Origin: a virus | Virus record (IMG/VR): IMGVR_UViG_3300020034_000049 | Coordinates: 1 to 35,102 of that record | Strand: one strand, 5' to 3' | DNA length: 35,102 nucleotides | Part shown: piece after piece, positions 23,301-28,815 of the stretch | Layout: the number at the start of each line of letters is the position of its first letter | Numbering within the stretch: the first letter of the stretch is position 1 | Translations under genes and position numbers: made by a program | The notes under the pieces: model-generated | The model's database searches: none | Told to the model about the DNA's origin: nothing | Seen by the model: the letters and a program-made list of their open reading frames with translations, nothing else

Positions 23301-24470
23301 AATCTCAATACCCTTGATATGAATGTGTCCATCACCATGAACAAGACCAATAAGCCAGGCCGTATCAGTGTCAAGAATTTCTGGAATATCGAATGGCTTG
23401 GCATTGAAGTGTCCTGTGTAGGATGGAACCGGTAGGGATTGAATCTCTCCATCATACCCGGCCAAATCCCAAACAAGTCTGTCGCCTGAAACTAGGCTTC
23501 CGGCTTCCTTGAATTCGTATGTGTTTACGGAGTTAAAGACCGCAATCCGATGATTTGGAGTCATTTCTGATTGCCCATACTGATGCTTGACGATGATTGT
23601 TTGCTGCTTGCCGGAATCAACTTTGGCCGACACACGGGCCTTACGACCACCTGAAATAATCATATCTCCAACGGCAATATCTTTACCAAGCACTACACCA
23701 CGATGGGTAGAAATCTCTGTGTAATCTCCAAAACATCTTCTCACACCACCAACAACAACAACCTCACCAACCTTACACATGATGTCGTGAGCTTCCAAGG
23801 ATGTTAATCTTCTTCCGGCCGCATTCTTGAAAATACCAATTGTGAAATCAAACAAATCAATTAATGACTGTGGGCCAGATGCTCTGCCGCCGAATGTCTT
23901 CAGCCTTTCACCCGCAGGACGCACATTAGAAATATCGATGACTGGAATTTGTCCAGCATATAGCATAGCAATCAACTCACGGAAACCACGAGCCCAGCCA
24001 GCTTTTGAATCGGCAACCACAATTGTACTACCAGTTTGCTCAAAGTGCTCATTTACAGTTGGCAGCTTTGAGACATGTTCCTTTTCTACGCTAAACCCAA
24101 GACCTACACCATTCATTAGAATGTATAGTGCCTCATCAAACGCCCTTGCGTCATCGATAGCAATGAATGAACAGTTATACCCAGCTAAATTCTCACGTTG
24201 CAACGCTGGTCCGGCCGTCATAAGACAACGCATAGATGGCATAACCTTGTGATTCAAGATTGCATCTGTAGCTTCATCCCAAAAAGTCTTTTCAATGGCA
24301 CCAGGATATTTGATGTCAGCATGCGTACGCATAAAGCTAATATAGCGGTCAACTGTCTCTGTCCATGTTTCACGACGATTTTCCTCTTCTAGCCACCTGC
24401 TATAGCGGGAAACGCTAATAAATGCTCTATAAGGGTCAGAAATATGTCCACCCTCCGTCAAAATAGACAA
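20310..24470 (-). CDS. nrdJ: Class II (adenosylcobalamin-dependent) ribonucleotide reductase with two inteins
   Basis: This enzyme makes deoxyribonucleotides for replication. The 1,386-residue precursor loses 389- and 349-residue inteins to leave an enzyme of about 648 residues. Seen in the extein: AGYNCSFI (first redox Cys), GGVRR-S at the first splice site, NP-C-AEI with the radical Cys at the second splice site, CNLTEV, TTVKPSGTVSQLT (phosphate-binding motif), and a C-terminal CTSSNC redox pair. The last feature and the single-chain form fit the monomeric NrdJ type, so no NrdB partner is needed. The TTG at 24470 has GGAGGA seven bases upstream and is preferred to the TTG at 24485. No cobalamin riboswitch is seen upstream. 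A strong terminator follows. Confidence 0.92.
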   Translation of the reverse strand: MSILTEGGHISDPYRAFISVSRYSRWLEEENRRETWTETVDRYISFMRTHADIKYPGAIEKTFWDEATDAILNHKVMPSMRCLMTAGPALQRENLAGYNCSFIAIDDARAFDEALYILMNGVGLGFSVEKEHVSKLPTVNEHFEQTGSTIVVADSKAGWARGFRELIAMLYAGQIPVIDISNVRPAGERLKTFGGRASGPQSLIDLFDFTIGIFKNAAGRRLTSLEAHDIMCKVGEVVVVGGVRRCFGDYTEISTHRGVVLGKDIAVGDMIISGGRKARVSAKVDSGKQQTIIVKHQYGQSEMTPNHRIAVFNSVNTYEFKEAGSLVSGDRLVWDLAGYDGEIQSLPVPSYTGHFNAKPFDIPEILDTDTAWLIGLVHGDGHIHIKGIEISGHEDEWATLERANSIFADKFGVSGTVAKDSHSGKGIRLRVNSTGLALWFAENIKNPNVPIKIPEFIKSAQKDVRAAYLAGVLDSDGRIRSDGGIDQATTIYRKFASDLSGLLRSLGIPSVIQTFSAQRRRDNGENAQDFWTISVATRTGADMYLSVVGEYSERDIPVRTKNTGDFTYPAEWKISFKSRNTTRQWAVDNNIVSADYPFAPVQVESVDLGIIQQTWDIEVDDIHEFTADGLITHNSALISQSDLHDYEMAKAKNGAWWENNQQRALSNNSAVYYKKPSIGEFLQEWGNLYESKSGERGIINMQGLRGSDLAPRRDLSKIAGLNPCLPADTWVMTDFGPRQIGDIVEHKTNLMLDGQMYDSTGFYYTGTKRVYKMTLDNGMSVRATDNHQILTESGWKELKDITISDRVRLSQNEGHSWLGAGTDSEGYIIGLLVGDGTFGQNACIDVWESSESIMAHAVSAMENIGISAEFNLCTQVGNEKKWRATSRQLTDLALKFGVTRGNKEVTKQIQEASSQFYEGFLRGYFDADGSAQGGRNKGQSVRLWSTSKNNLDGVQKMLSRLGIMSKIYFDRVPAGKRLLPDSNRNLAFYDCKAGHELIISRQAIAKFAERIGFSDNDKQDKLKAMLSGVRELYKNSEFSAVSGVEADGIEDVYDAAVPEVSAFDANGIYVHNCAEILLRSKQLCNLTEVVVEADDTLQDLCKKVEIATILGTIQSSLTDFKYLRKIWRDNCEEERLLGVSLTGQMGHKVLNGSEGLDALKSFLQMMREEAVQTNDKFAKKMGINLSTAITTVKPSGTVSQLTASSSGMHPWHNDYYIRSVRADNKDPLTEFMKDVGIPNEPDVTKPNSTTVFYFPQKAPKDALTRNDLTAIEHLNLWKAYKIHWTEHNPSITISVREHEWIEVANWVYENWEYIGGISFLPYSEHSYKQAPYQDCDITTYKQFAADMPKVIDWSMLSAYEHEDTTTGVQSLSCTSSNCELVSIGNV
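21255..22301 (-). other. Intein 2 in the reductase, at the active-site Cys, with LAGLIDADG endonuclease
   Basis: 349 residues, from Cys (CLPADTWVMTDFGPRQ) to IYVHN, followed by extein Cys of CAEILL. Splicing motifs: block B ATDNH and the final FDANGIYVHN. LAGLIDADG helices: IIGLLVGDGTF and FLRGYFDADGSA. The +1 extein residue is the predicted thiyl-radical Cys of NPCAE, so no activity is possible before splicing. Confidence 0.93.
22569..23735 (-). other. Intein 1 in the reductase, with LAGLIDADG endonuclease
   Basis: 389 residues, from Cys (CFGDYTEISTHRG) to the terminal ITHN, followed by extein Ser (SALISQSDL). Splicing motifs: block A with C1, block B TPNH, block F DIEVDDIHEFTADG. Between them are two LAGLIDADG helices, LIGLVHGDGHI and YLAGVLDSDGRI, so the homing endonuclease looks intact. 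The insertion site is the conserved GGVRR|S motif. Confidence 0.93.
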
Positions 24471-24506
24471 GAAATTGTCCTCCAATATAATTTTGTGTAT
24501 TCTACT

Positions 24507-24535
24507 ATTATACCCCGGTTAGTGTCCTAAGACCA
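24507..24535 (-). promoter_or_regulatory. Promoter of the ribonucleotide reductase gene
   Basis: A perfect TATAAT (minus strand, 24512-24507) preceded by GGGG, with a poor -35 (TGGTCT, 24535-24530) at 17 bases. The leader then contains TTGGAGGACAATTTC before the TTG start. The weak -35 may mean that a phage activator is needed. Confidence 0.5.
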
Positions 24536-24550
24536 GACGTTACCAAATCT

Positions 24551-24661
24551 TTATTTATCACCTGGACACATACCAAGCACTCTTACTAATCCATGAATTG
24601 GAGAGAATCTAATTCTTAAATGAGCTCCACAAATTAGCCACCCACCTAATTTTTGCTGCAT
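24551..24661 (-). CDS. Possible 36-aa protein between glycosyltransferase and reductase
   Basis: ATG at 24661 overlaps the last codons of the glycosyltransferase gene, and the frame runs to TAA at 24553-24551. The product begins MQQKLGGWLICGAHLRIRF and has Cys and His residues spaced CGAH, then H, then CPG, so it could bind zinc. The Shine-Dalgarno is weak (AGAG). It fills an otherwise empty gap, and its composition looks protein-like, but the length allows chance. Confidence 0.4.
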   Translation of the reverse strand: MQQKLGGWLICGAHLRIRFSPIHGLVRVLGMCPGDK

Positions 24662-25614
24662 AATCTCTTTTCTAATTTACTAAAAGTTTCATGAGTTAAC
24701 GAGTCCCAGTCATACTCTCTATGAATCTTGGGTGCAGTCTCTTGTGCAAAACTATGACATTCATCATAATTATCTACAATATAACGCAATTTATCAACCA
24801 AATCATCGAAATCTGGTTGGAATAATTTACCCGGATGATGCTGTTGCCAAGGTGACTCTACTAGCGTAGAGTCAAGAGCCAGATTAGGGTCCAGAAATCT
24901 CTCATATGGAGCCCAAGCGGCGGTACAAATAGTTGGCATTCCAGTCGCCATTGCTTGAATAGGATTCAAACCAAATCCCTCACCCCAAGAAGGGTATACA
25001 AAGACATGCCTATCATGATGCAGTTGCACCAATTCTTTAAAAGGTACCTTACCTGAGATTGTTTGAACATTAGAGTGGTGGGCTAGATTGAATCCAGGTG
25101 CACCTAGTTTCATTGTAAGCTCTACATCAGCAGAACCATTGAAGGCTGCTCTAAAGGCTTTGAGTGTTTCTGCCATACCCTTGCGATGGGCTTCACCACC
25201 AACATGTAAAAATCTTACCTTATCCCCTAATTTACGTGTCTTGGTTTCCCATTCTGGGTCTACACCATGCTCATAAACATGGATGGGAACATTGACTTCG
25301 TTATACTCTTTATACCATTTAGCAATTATAGGAGAAGGAGTCCAAACTTCGTGTGCATTATTCATGATACCCGGCCAGTCCGGCATCATAAGTGTAGATT
25401 CCCAGGGATGGTACATGATTCTATATTGCTCACCAAACCAGCGAGCATGTTGTGGTTGATTAAATACTAATCCTACATCAGAACTACCATCGTTTTCTGT
25501 TACTTCGTAATTTAAAGATTTCAAACTATGAAGCATACGCTCTGTAGCATAACCATAACCATCATTGTTTCTTATTTTACTTGCTGTAATTATAGTATTT
25601 AGTGATATTCTCAT
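24646..25614 (-). CDS. Glycosyltransferase, GT4/GT-B type
   Basis: 322 residues with the GT-B organisation. The N-terminal half includes an early Gly-rich loop (NDGYGYATERML). A hinge with HVYEHGVDPEWE precedes the C-terminal nucleotide-sugar domain, with RFLHVGGEAHRKGM, then VYPSWGEGFGLNPIQAMATGMPTI, which holds the E-x7-E-type donor-binding motif. The acceptor is unknown: virion protein, modified DNA base or host envelope are all possible. No base-modifying enzyme is seen next to it, so virion or surface glycosylation is slightly favoured. A plain AAGG Shine-Dalgarno precedes the ATG. Confidence 0.85.
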   Translation of the reverse strand: MRISLNTIITASKIRNNDGYGYATERMLHSLKSLNYEVTENDGSSDVGLVFNQPQHARWFGEQYRIMYHPWESTLMMPDWPGIMNNAHEVWTPSPIIAKWYKEYNEVNVPIHVYEHGVDPEWETKTRKLGDKVRFLHVGGEAHRKGMAETLKAFRAAFNGSADVELTMKLGAPGFNLAHHSNVQTISGKVPFKELVQLHHDRHVFVYPSWGEGFGLNPIQAMATGMPTICTAAWAPYERFLDPNLALDSTLVESPWQQHHPGKLFQPDFDDLVDKLRYIVDNYDECHSFAQETAPKIHREYDWDSLTHETFSKLEKRLCSKN

Positions 25615-25724
25615 ATACCTTTTTATTCTCTATTCTTCTAATTTCTATTGTGAGCGAAGCGAGCAATTTATATACCCCCTTCTCCTTCTAACAAACGATT
25701 GTACAAGTTGGTGCTTTTCTAATG

Positions 25725-25749
25725 CAAAGCGGAGGCTGCCTCCGCTTTG
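25725..25749. terminator. Perfect 12-bp palindrome, probable bidirectional terminator or insulator
   Basis: caaagcggaggc-t-gcctccgctttg folds into a strong stem on either strand, flanked by T-rich tails. It sits in the divergent gap between the glycosyltransferase (minus) and the plus-strand operon, where no transcript needs ending, so it may insulate the two or belong to the control region. Confidence 0.5.
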
Positions 25750-25796
25750 AATGTAGTCGCTCGACTACATTCCGGAATGTCAGCGTACGACTACAT
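25749..25796. promoter_or_regulatory. Operator-like cluster: three copies of ATGTAGTCG / CGACTACAT
   Basis: ATGTAGTCG (25751-25759) faces CGACTACAT (25762-25770) as an 11-bp arm inverted repeat with a two-base centre. A further CGACTACAT lies at 25788-25796, two bases before the -35 box of the rightward promoter. The arrangement suggests binding sites for a regulator of this promoter. Confidence 0.55.
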
Positions 25797-25798
25797 GC

Positions 25799-25827
25799 TT
25801 GACACAAGATGGCCAAAGTGCTACTAT
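25799..25827 (+). promoter_or_regulatory. Leaderless-type promoter of the plus-strand operon
   Basis: TTGACA (25799-25804), 17 bases, TACTAT (25822-25827), six bases (gaatag), ATG at 25834. This is the best -35 in the window. Confidence 0.75.
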
Positions 25828-25833
25828 GAATAG

Positions 25834-26001
25834 ATGAGCGAAGACAAGGCAAAAAAGCCCACCGAATGGTGGCAATTAGGTATTCCAGGACCCCAAGGTG
25901 CACGAAAGAAGAAGTTGAAAGAAGAAGAAACAGAATCGAGAGAATATGGACGAGAGAAAAAGGTCCGTATCGGTAAACAAAGACAATGGTCTTGGTTCTA
26001 A
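25834..26001 (+). CDS. Small basic protein, 55 aa, first gene of the plus operon
   Basis: The ORF begins MSEDKAKKPTEWWQLGIPG and ends RQRQWSWF-like (GKQRQWSWF). It is highly charged, with a Lys/Glu-rich middle and Trp at both ends. It has no Shine-Dalgarno, but the ATG lies exactly six bases after a -10 box, so the start is set by a leaderless promoter. No family recognised. As the first gene under a strong and apparently regulated promoter, it could be a host-takeover protein; this is speculation. Confidence 0.7.
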   Translation: MSEDKAKKPTEWWQLGIPGPQGARKKKLKEEETESREYGREKKVRIGKQRQWSWF

Positions 26002-26035
26002 TACTCGCCCCTATAGCATCTTGGTATATGCGTAC

Positions 26036-26107
26036 GCCTCCTTGGTGATAACGGCAGCATAAGTGTTTGGTAAATACTTGGAGCGAGTTCGACTCTCGCA
26101 GGGGGCT
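26036..26107 (+). tRNA. tRNA-Thr (anticodon GGT)
   Basis: A full cloverleaf can be drawn. Acceptor gcctcct / agggggc has one G-U pair. The D arm has GG in its loop. The anticodon stem agtgt / atact has loop TTGGTAA (anticodon GGT at 26069-26071, T33 and A37 in place). The variable loop has four bases, and the T arm is gcgag-TTCGACT-ctcgc. CCA is not encoded. It reads ACC and ACT codons. It lies inside the plus operon, between two small ORFs, and needs processing out of the mRNA. Confidence 0.88.
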
Positions 26108-26129
26108 CGTCCATGAAAGAGAGCGAATA

Positions 26130-26282
26130 ATGACTGACGAAGAGAAGAAAGACTATTGCAAAAGTCTTGCCGAAGAACTTGACAATTGGTTGCTTGAAGT
26201 GAGGCATTATCCAGAAGAAACTGCATTGATTAATAAAACCATTTATATGCTTAATCGCTATGCAGTGGATTTGAATCACTGA
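26130..26282 (+). CDS. Small acidic protein, 50 aa
   Basis: The ORF begins MTDEEKKDYCKSLAEELDNW and is predicted to be mostly helical and acidic. The ATG at 26130 overlaps the TAA of a five-codon reading frame (ATG at 26113) as TAATG, which may feed ribosomes into it. The longer open frame upstream runs through the tRNA and is not used. The stop overlaps the next start as TGATG. Confidence 0.6.
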   Translation: MTDEEKKDYCKSLAEELDNWLLEVRHYPEETALINKTIYMLNRYAVDLNH

Positions 26283-26497
26283 TGTCAGTTAGTCTAAAAA
26301 TTCAGCCTGCAGGCCACCCCAAGATTATAGAGAAAAGAAAGTCACAGACATCTATAGGTATATATATGGAATATTGTGAAAAATGCATTACGTCCTGTAT
26401 TAATGGAGATGCATACGGTTATTGCGACAGTGATTATTGTGATGGGTTTTGTGTACACCTCGGCGCTTGCGAATGTGAATGTCATGAAGGAGAATAA
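26282..26497 (+). CDS. Cys-rich small protein, 71 aa
   Basis: The C-terminal part (from YMEYCEKCITSC) holds ten Cys, including EKC, YCDSDYCDGFC and CECECHEGE, as expected for a metal-binding mini-protein. The TGATG overlap with the previous gene supports the start at 26282. A second ATG at 26367 would give only the Cys-rich part (43 aa). The stop overlaps the next ATG as TAATG. Confidence 0.55.
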   Translation: MSVSLKIQPAGHPKIIEKRKSQTSIGIYMEYCEKCITSCINGDAYGYCDSDYCDGFCVHLGACECECHEGE

Positions 26498-26688
26498 TGC
26501 GAAGAACAATAATTAGGTGTGACAACTGCGATACGATTATTTCAGATACCGCCATTGCTGGTGGTACTGGAACATTAACAAATGAAGAATCTCAAGAATG
26601 GGGTTTGTACCACGACGGTAAAGATAGTGTCGATGTCGCTTTCTGTGGAAAAATGTGTATTAAGGAATGGGTTAGTGAAAATCTATGA
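26497..26688 (+). CDS. Zinc-ribbon small protein, 63 aa
   Basis: It begins MRRTIIRCDNCDTIISDTA with CxxC at residues 8-11, and ends with CGKMCIKEWVSENL (CxxxC), giving a likely four-Cys zinc site. GGAG lies seven bases before the ATG. It is overlapped by 4 bases (ATGA) with the following tiny ORF. Function unknown; such ribbons are common in phage regulators and nucleic-acid binders. Confidence 0.65.
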   Translation: MRRTIIRCDNCDTIISDTAIAGGTGTLTNEESQEWGLYHDGKDSVDVAFCGKMCIKEWVSENL

Positions 26689-26850
26689 TTTGGAATAAAC
26701 ACATTCATACACGTATTGAACGATTGGGTGCAAGGTACAAATGGAAGGTGTTTAATCTGTACCGCGCCTTTCCAATCTTGTCCATATTCAATGTTTGAGA
26801 TTGAACAAACTAAGACATATAAAGGGATGGAAAAACTACTATTATCATGA
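26685..26850 (+). pseudogene. Tiny gene that reads as two frames joined by a one-base shift
   Basis: The ATG at 26685 (ATGA overlap) opens a 37-codon frame (MIWNKHIHTRIERLGARYKWK) that becomes unlike protein and stops at 26798. From about 26751 the +1 frame carries CLICTAPFQSCPYS and KTYKGMEKLLLS and ends in an ATGA overlap with the next gene. Joining the frames after KWK gives one plausible zinc-finger-like protein of about 54 aa. This could be a sequencing indel, a decayed gene or a programmed +1 shift. Confidence 0.4.
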
Positions 26851-27011
26851 ACACAATGATAATGAAGATGCAAGATTTAATAAACATGGGCCACAAAGTC
26901 TTGTGGCCAGCGATTATTGCAAATAAACAATATTATTATATGCGTGACCACGAAGGAAGCGTATATTGGGTAAAACAATTGCCTGATGGAAGCGTGGAGT
27001 TGCTAGACTAA
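26847..27011 (+). CDS. Small protein, 54 aa
   Basis: It begins MNTMIMKMQDLINMGHKVLW and ends LPDGSVELLD, with a beta-rich second half (KQYYYMRDHEGSVYWVKQ) that could form a single hairpin-sheet domain. It starts in an ATGA overlap and ends in TAATG with the following gene. No family recognised. Confidence 0.55.
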   Translation: MNTMIMKMQDLINMGHKVLWPAIIANKQYYYMRDHEGSVYWVKQLPDGSVELLD

Positions 27012-27235
27012 TGGACTTTCAAACATTTCATAAATATAATCGATTAGTACGAGAAGGCAAAGCCCAGCCATTACGATGTGACGTTTGTAAAAACGAAGTC
27101 GTAACCAGGCTGGGTGAGCTTGATTCTGTAGTTCTCTGGTGTTATAGTTGTAATTCATATACTCTACCTGGCCTTAACACCTGCGATAAAGTACGTGCAC
27201 TAGTGGAGGAATATTTCGTTGAAACAGATTACTGA
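27011..27235 (+). CDS. Zinc-ribbon protein, 74 aa
   Basis: Two Cys pairs, RCDVC (residues 23-27) and WCYSC (43-47), form a classic zinc ribbon with beta strands between (VVTRLGELDSVVLW). A helical tail ends VRALVEEYFVETDY. Possible DNA or RNA binding. The next gene begins inside its 3' end, at 27219. Confidence 0.65.
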   Translation: MDFQTFHKYNRLVREGKAQPLRCDVCKNEVVTRLGELDSVVLWCYSCNSYTLPGLNTCDKVRALVEEYFVETDY

Positions 27236-27380
27236 AGAATATATTGATGACCTATTAGACGCTTGGCATAACGACCTAACTCCAGGATTCACTATTGAAG
27301 AACTTGTTTTCATAGCCACCGGCTGGGATACAGAACAATATGAAAATTGGGAAAGAACAGGACACATACCAAATGAATAA
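27219..27380 (+). CDS. Small acidic protein, 53 aa, TTG start
   Basis: TTG at 27219 is preceded by GGAGGA at eight bases. The product reads MKQITEEYIDDLLDAWHND and ends NWERTGHIPNE. It is helical and acidic. The strong Shine-Dalgarno, and the overlaps with both neighbours, argue that it is real despite the TTG start. No family recognised. Confidence 0.6.
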   Translation: MKQITEEYIDDLLDAWHNDLTPGFTIEELVFIATGWDTEQYENWERTGHIPNE

Positions 27381-27648
27381 TACAGCTTGGGGACCAAATA
27401 AGACATGGCGTTGGGGTAAGAACAATCGCTTTGAATTAAGTTACTATGATAAAACTCGTAGGAAATTTAATCGATGGGATTTTAATATCTCTGGTACCGG
27501 CGCATGCGCTAACAATCCACTGACTGCAATATGGATGGCCTGGTGGCATAAGAAAAGAATGGATAAAGAGCGAGATGTCTGGCATTCTCGTCCCGGACTA
27601 ACGTCAGAAGAACTAGATAAGGCAACTAGAGAACTAAATGACAATTGA
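27373..27648 (+). CDS. Small basic Trp-rich protein, 91 aa
   Basis: From ATG 27373 (MNNTAWGPNKTWRWGKNN) the protein is rich in Trp and Arg/Lys; an ATG at 27340 would add 11 residues but has no ribosome-binding site. The stretch NPLTAIWMAWWHKKRMDKER is an amphipathic helix, and the C-terminus is helical (LTSEELDKATREL). Nucleic-acid binding is possible. It overlaps ThyX by 11 bases. Confidence 0.6.
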   Translation: MNNTAWGPNKTWRWGKNNRFELSYYDKTRRKFNRWDFNISGTGACANNPLTAIWMAWWHKKRMDKERDVWHSRPGLTSEELDKATRELNDN

Positions 27649-28327
27649 ACTAGTATCAGAAATAAAAACAGAATTAATCAAGACCAACGCATCTGATGAA
27701 GATGTAGCACGAGCAGCCTGGGTATCTAACTATGGTGAAGATGCTAGAGAAAAAGATGCTGAACGCATTCAGGGATTGATTAATTTTCTGTATCGTAATT
27801 CTCATATGTCTCCATTTGAACATGGTTCATTTACCTTCTGGGTTGATTGTCCTATCTTTGTTGCTAGAGAATTTATGAGACATAGAACATTCTCCTATAA
27901 TGAAGTAAGTGGTAGATATAAGGAATTAGAACCTAGATTCTATCTACCGCCGAATTCCAGACCACTGGTTCAAACAGGTAAAGTCGGGGAGTATACCTTT
28001 GAGACCGGAGATGAGTCTCAATTCGCGGTGATGAAAAATAACACTAGGTTTTCATATGAAAAATCTTGGAAAGCATATCAGTCGATGTTGACTGCTGGAA
28101 TTGCCAAAGAGGTTGCAAGAAATGTGTTACCAGTTGGAATTTATACACAATTCTATGCAACTGCCAATCCACGTAACATAATGCAGTTTCTTATACTCCG
28201 TAATGATGAGCATGCTCTTGAAGAAATCCGAATTGTCGCACAGCAAATCGAGGCGGTATTCAAAGAGATAATGCCTAAGACCTATTTGGCATTTAATAAA
28301 ATTAGAGAGGAAAAACAAAATGACTGA
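27638..28327 (+). CDS. thyX: Flavin-dependent thymidylate synthase
   Basis: 229 residues, a normal ThyX length. The signature RHRTFSYNEVSGRY (residues 81-94) is the ThyX motif RHRxxSxNExSxRY, which places FAD and dUMP. A conserved His/Glu segment (MSPFEHGSFTFWV) precedes it, and the C-terminal RNIMQFLILRNDEHALEEIR matches the family. It converts dUMP to dTMP with methylene-tetrahydrofolate and NADPH in the cytoplasm. With the reductase at 20-24 kb it supplies dNTPs for phage replication. AGAG is its Shine-Dalgarno. Confidence 0.96.
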   Translation: MTIELVSEIKTELIKTNASDEDVARAAWVSNYGEDAREKDAERIQGLINFLYRNSHMSPFEHGSFTFWVDCPIFVAREFMRHRTFSYNEVSGRYKELEPRFYLPPNSRPLVQTGKVGEYTFETGDESQFAVMKNNTRFSYEKSWKAYQSMLTAGIAKEVARNVLPVGIYTQFYATANPRNIMQFLILRNDEHALEEIRIVAQQIEAVFKEIMPKTYLAFNKIREEKQND

Positions 28328-28550
28328 ATTAACTAACGATGAAAAAGAATTCTTGCTTGGTATTGTAGACAGGTCGGATTCTGATTATGATGATGGAATA
28401 GACGGGTATCCAAATTATAGTATTAATGAGGACGGGCTACTAACAATTACTTTTTACGACCCGGACCGTCCGGACCGTCCCGGTACATATACAGGTCATT
28501 GGAAATTAGAATTCATCGATGGAGGTTTTGAAGAGGAAACAGATGGCTGA
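28320..28550 (+). CDS. Acidic small protein, 76 aa
   Basis: It begins MTELTNDEKEFLLGIVDRSD and ends EFIDGGFEEETDG. It is strongly acidic with a beta-rich second half (NYSINEDGLLTITFY). A nine-base tandem repeat (cggaccgtc twice) encodes the PDRPDRP turn. It overlaps the thyX stop by 8 bases and has AGAGG before the ATG. A DNA-mimic style role is possible, but only composition suggests it. Confidence 0.6.
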   Translation: MTELTNDEKEFLLGIVDRSDSDYDDGIDGYPNYSINEDGLLTITFYDPDRPDRPGTYTGHWKLEFIDGGFEEETDG

Positions 28551-28746
28551 ATTAACAGACCCAACAGAAGACAACGACCCGCTATCAGATAAGAATGTGC
28601 ATACTGTGAATGCAATCACGCTAATGCGTATTTACGACGTATTATCTGCATTGCTTACATCAGTCGCCCCCGATGAAGCAGAAGCATTGCTTGAGGCTCA
28701 TGCCGACGGGAAGCTTATCGGACCTATGCCCTATTTAAATATGTAA
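28543..28746 (+). CDS. Conserved small phage protein, 67 aa
   Basis: Starts at ATG 28543 (GAGG Shine-Dalgarno), not at the earlier ATG 28519. The core TLMRIYDVLSALLTSVAPDEAEALLEAH followed by GKLIGPMPYL is a pattern I recall in small proteins of actinobacterial phages, function unknown. It is helical and acidic. It is the last gene before the second leaderless promoter. Confidence 0.65.
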   Translation: MAELTDPTEDNDPLSDKNVHTVNAITLMRIYDVLSALLTSVAPDEAEALLEAHADGKLIGPMPYLNM

Positions 28747-28780
28747 TTGCAAACAGTAAAAACGATTACATATTGTGACC

Positions 28781-28809
28781 TTGACCTGAAGAACCATCCG
28801 TGTTAGGGT
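28781..28809 (+). promoter_or_regulatory. Leaderless-type promoter of the secreted M15-like gene
   Basis: TTGACC (28781-28786), 17 bases, TAGGGT (28804-28809), six bases (ggatag), ATG at 28816. Same geometry as at 25799; no Shine-Dalgarno. Confidence 0.65.
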
Positions 28810-28815
28810 GGATAG

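Noticed and set aside
24486-24660. Adenosylcobalamin riboswitch upstream of the reductase
   Set aside because: The gap is too short, and no B12-box-like sequence or suitable multi-stem fold was seen.
25688-25903. Minus-strand 71-codon ORF across the divergent control region
   Set aside because: It runs through the palindromes and the rightward promoter, and has no ribosome-binding site or protein-like composition.
26007-26107. Long-variable-arm tRNA starting at 26007 (gcccct as acceptor strand)
   Set aside because: The anticodon stem cannot be formed in that fold. Using gcctcct at 26036 gives a complete tRNA-Thr cloverleaf.
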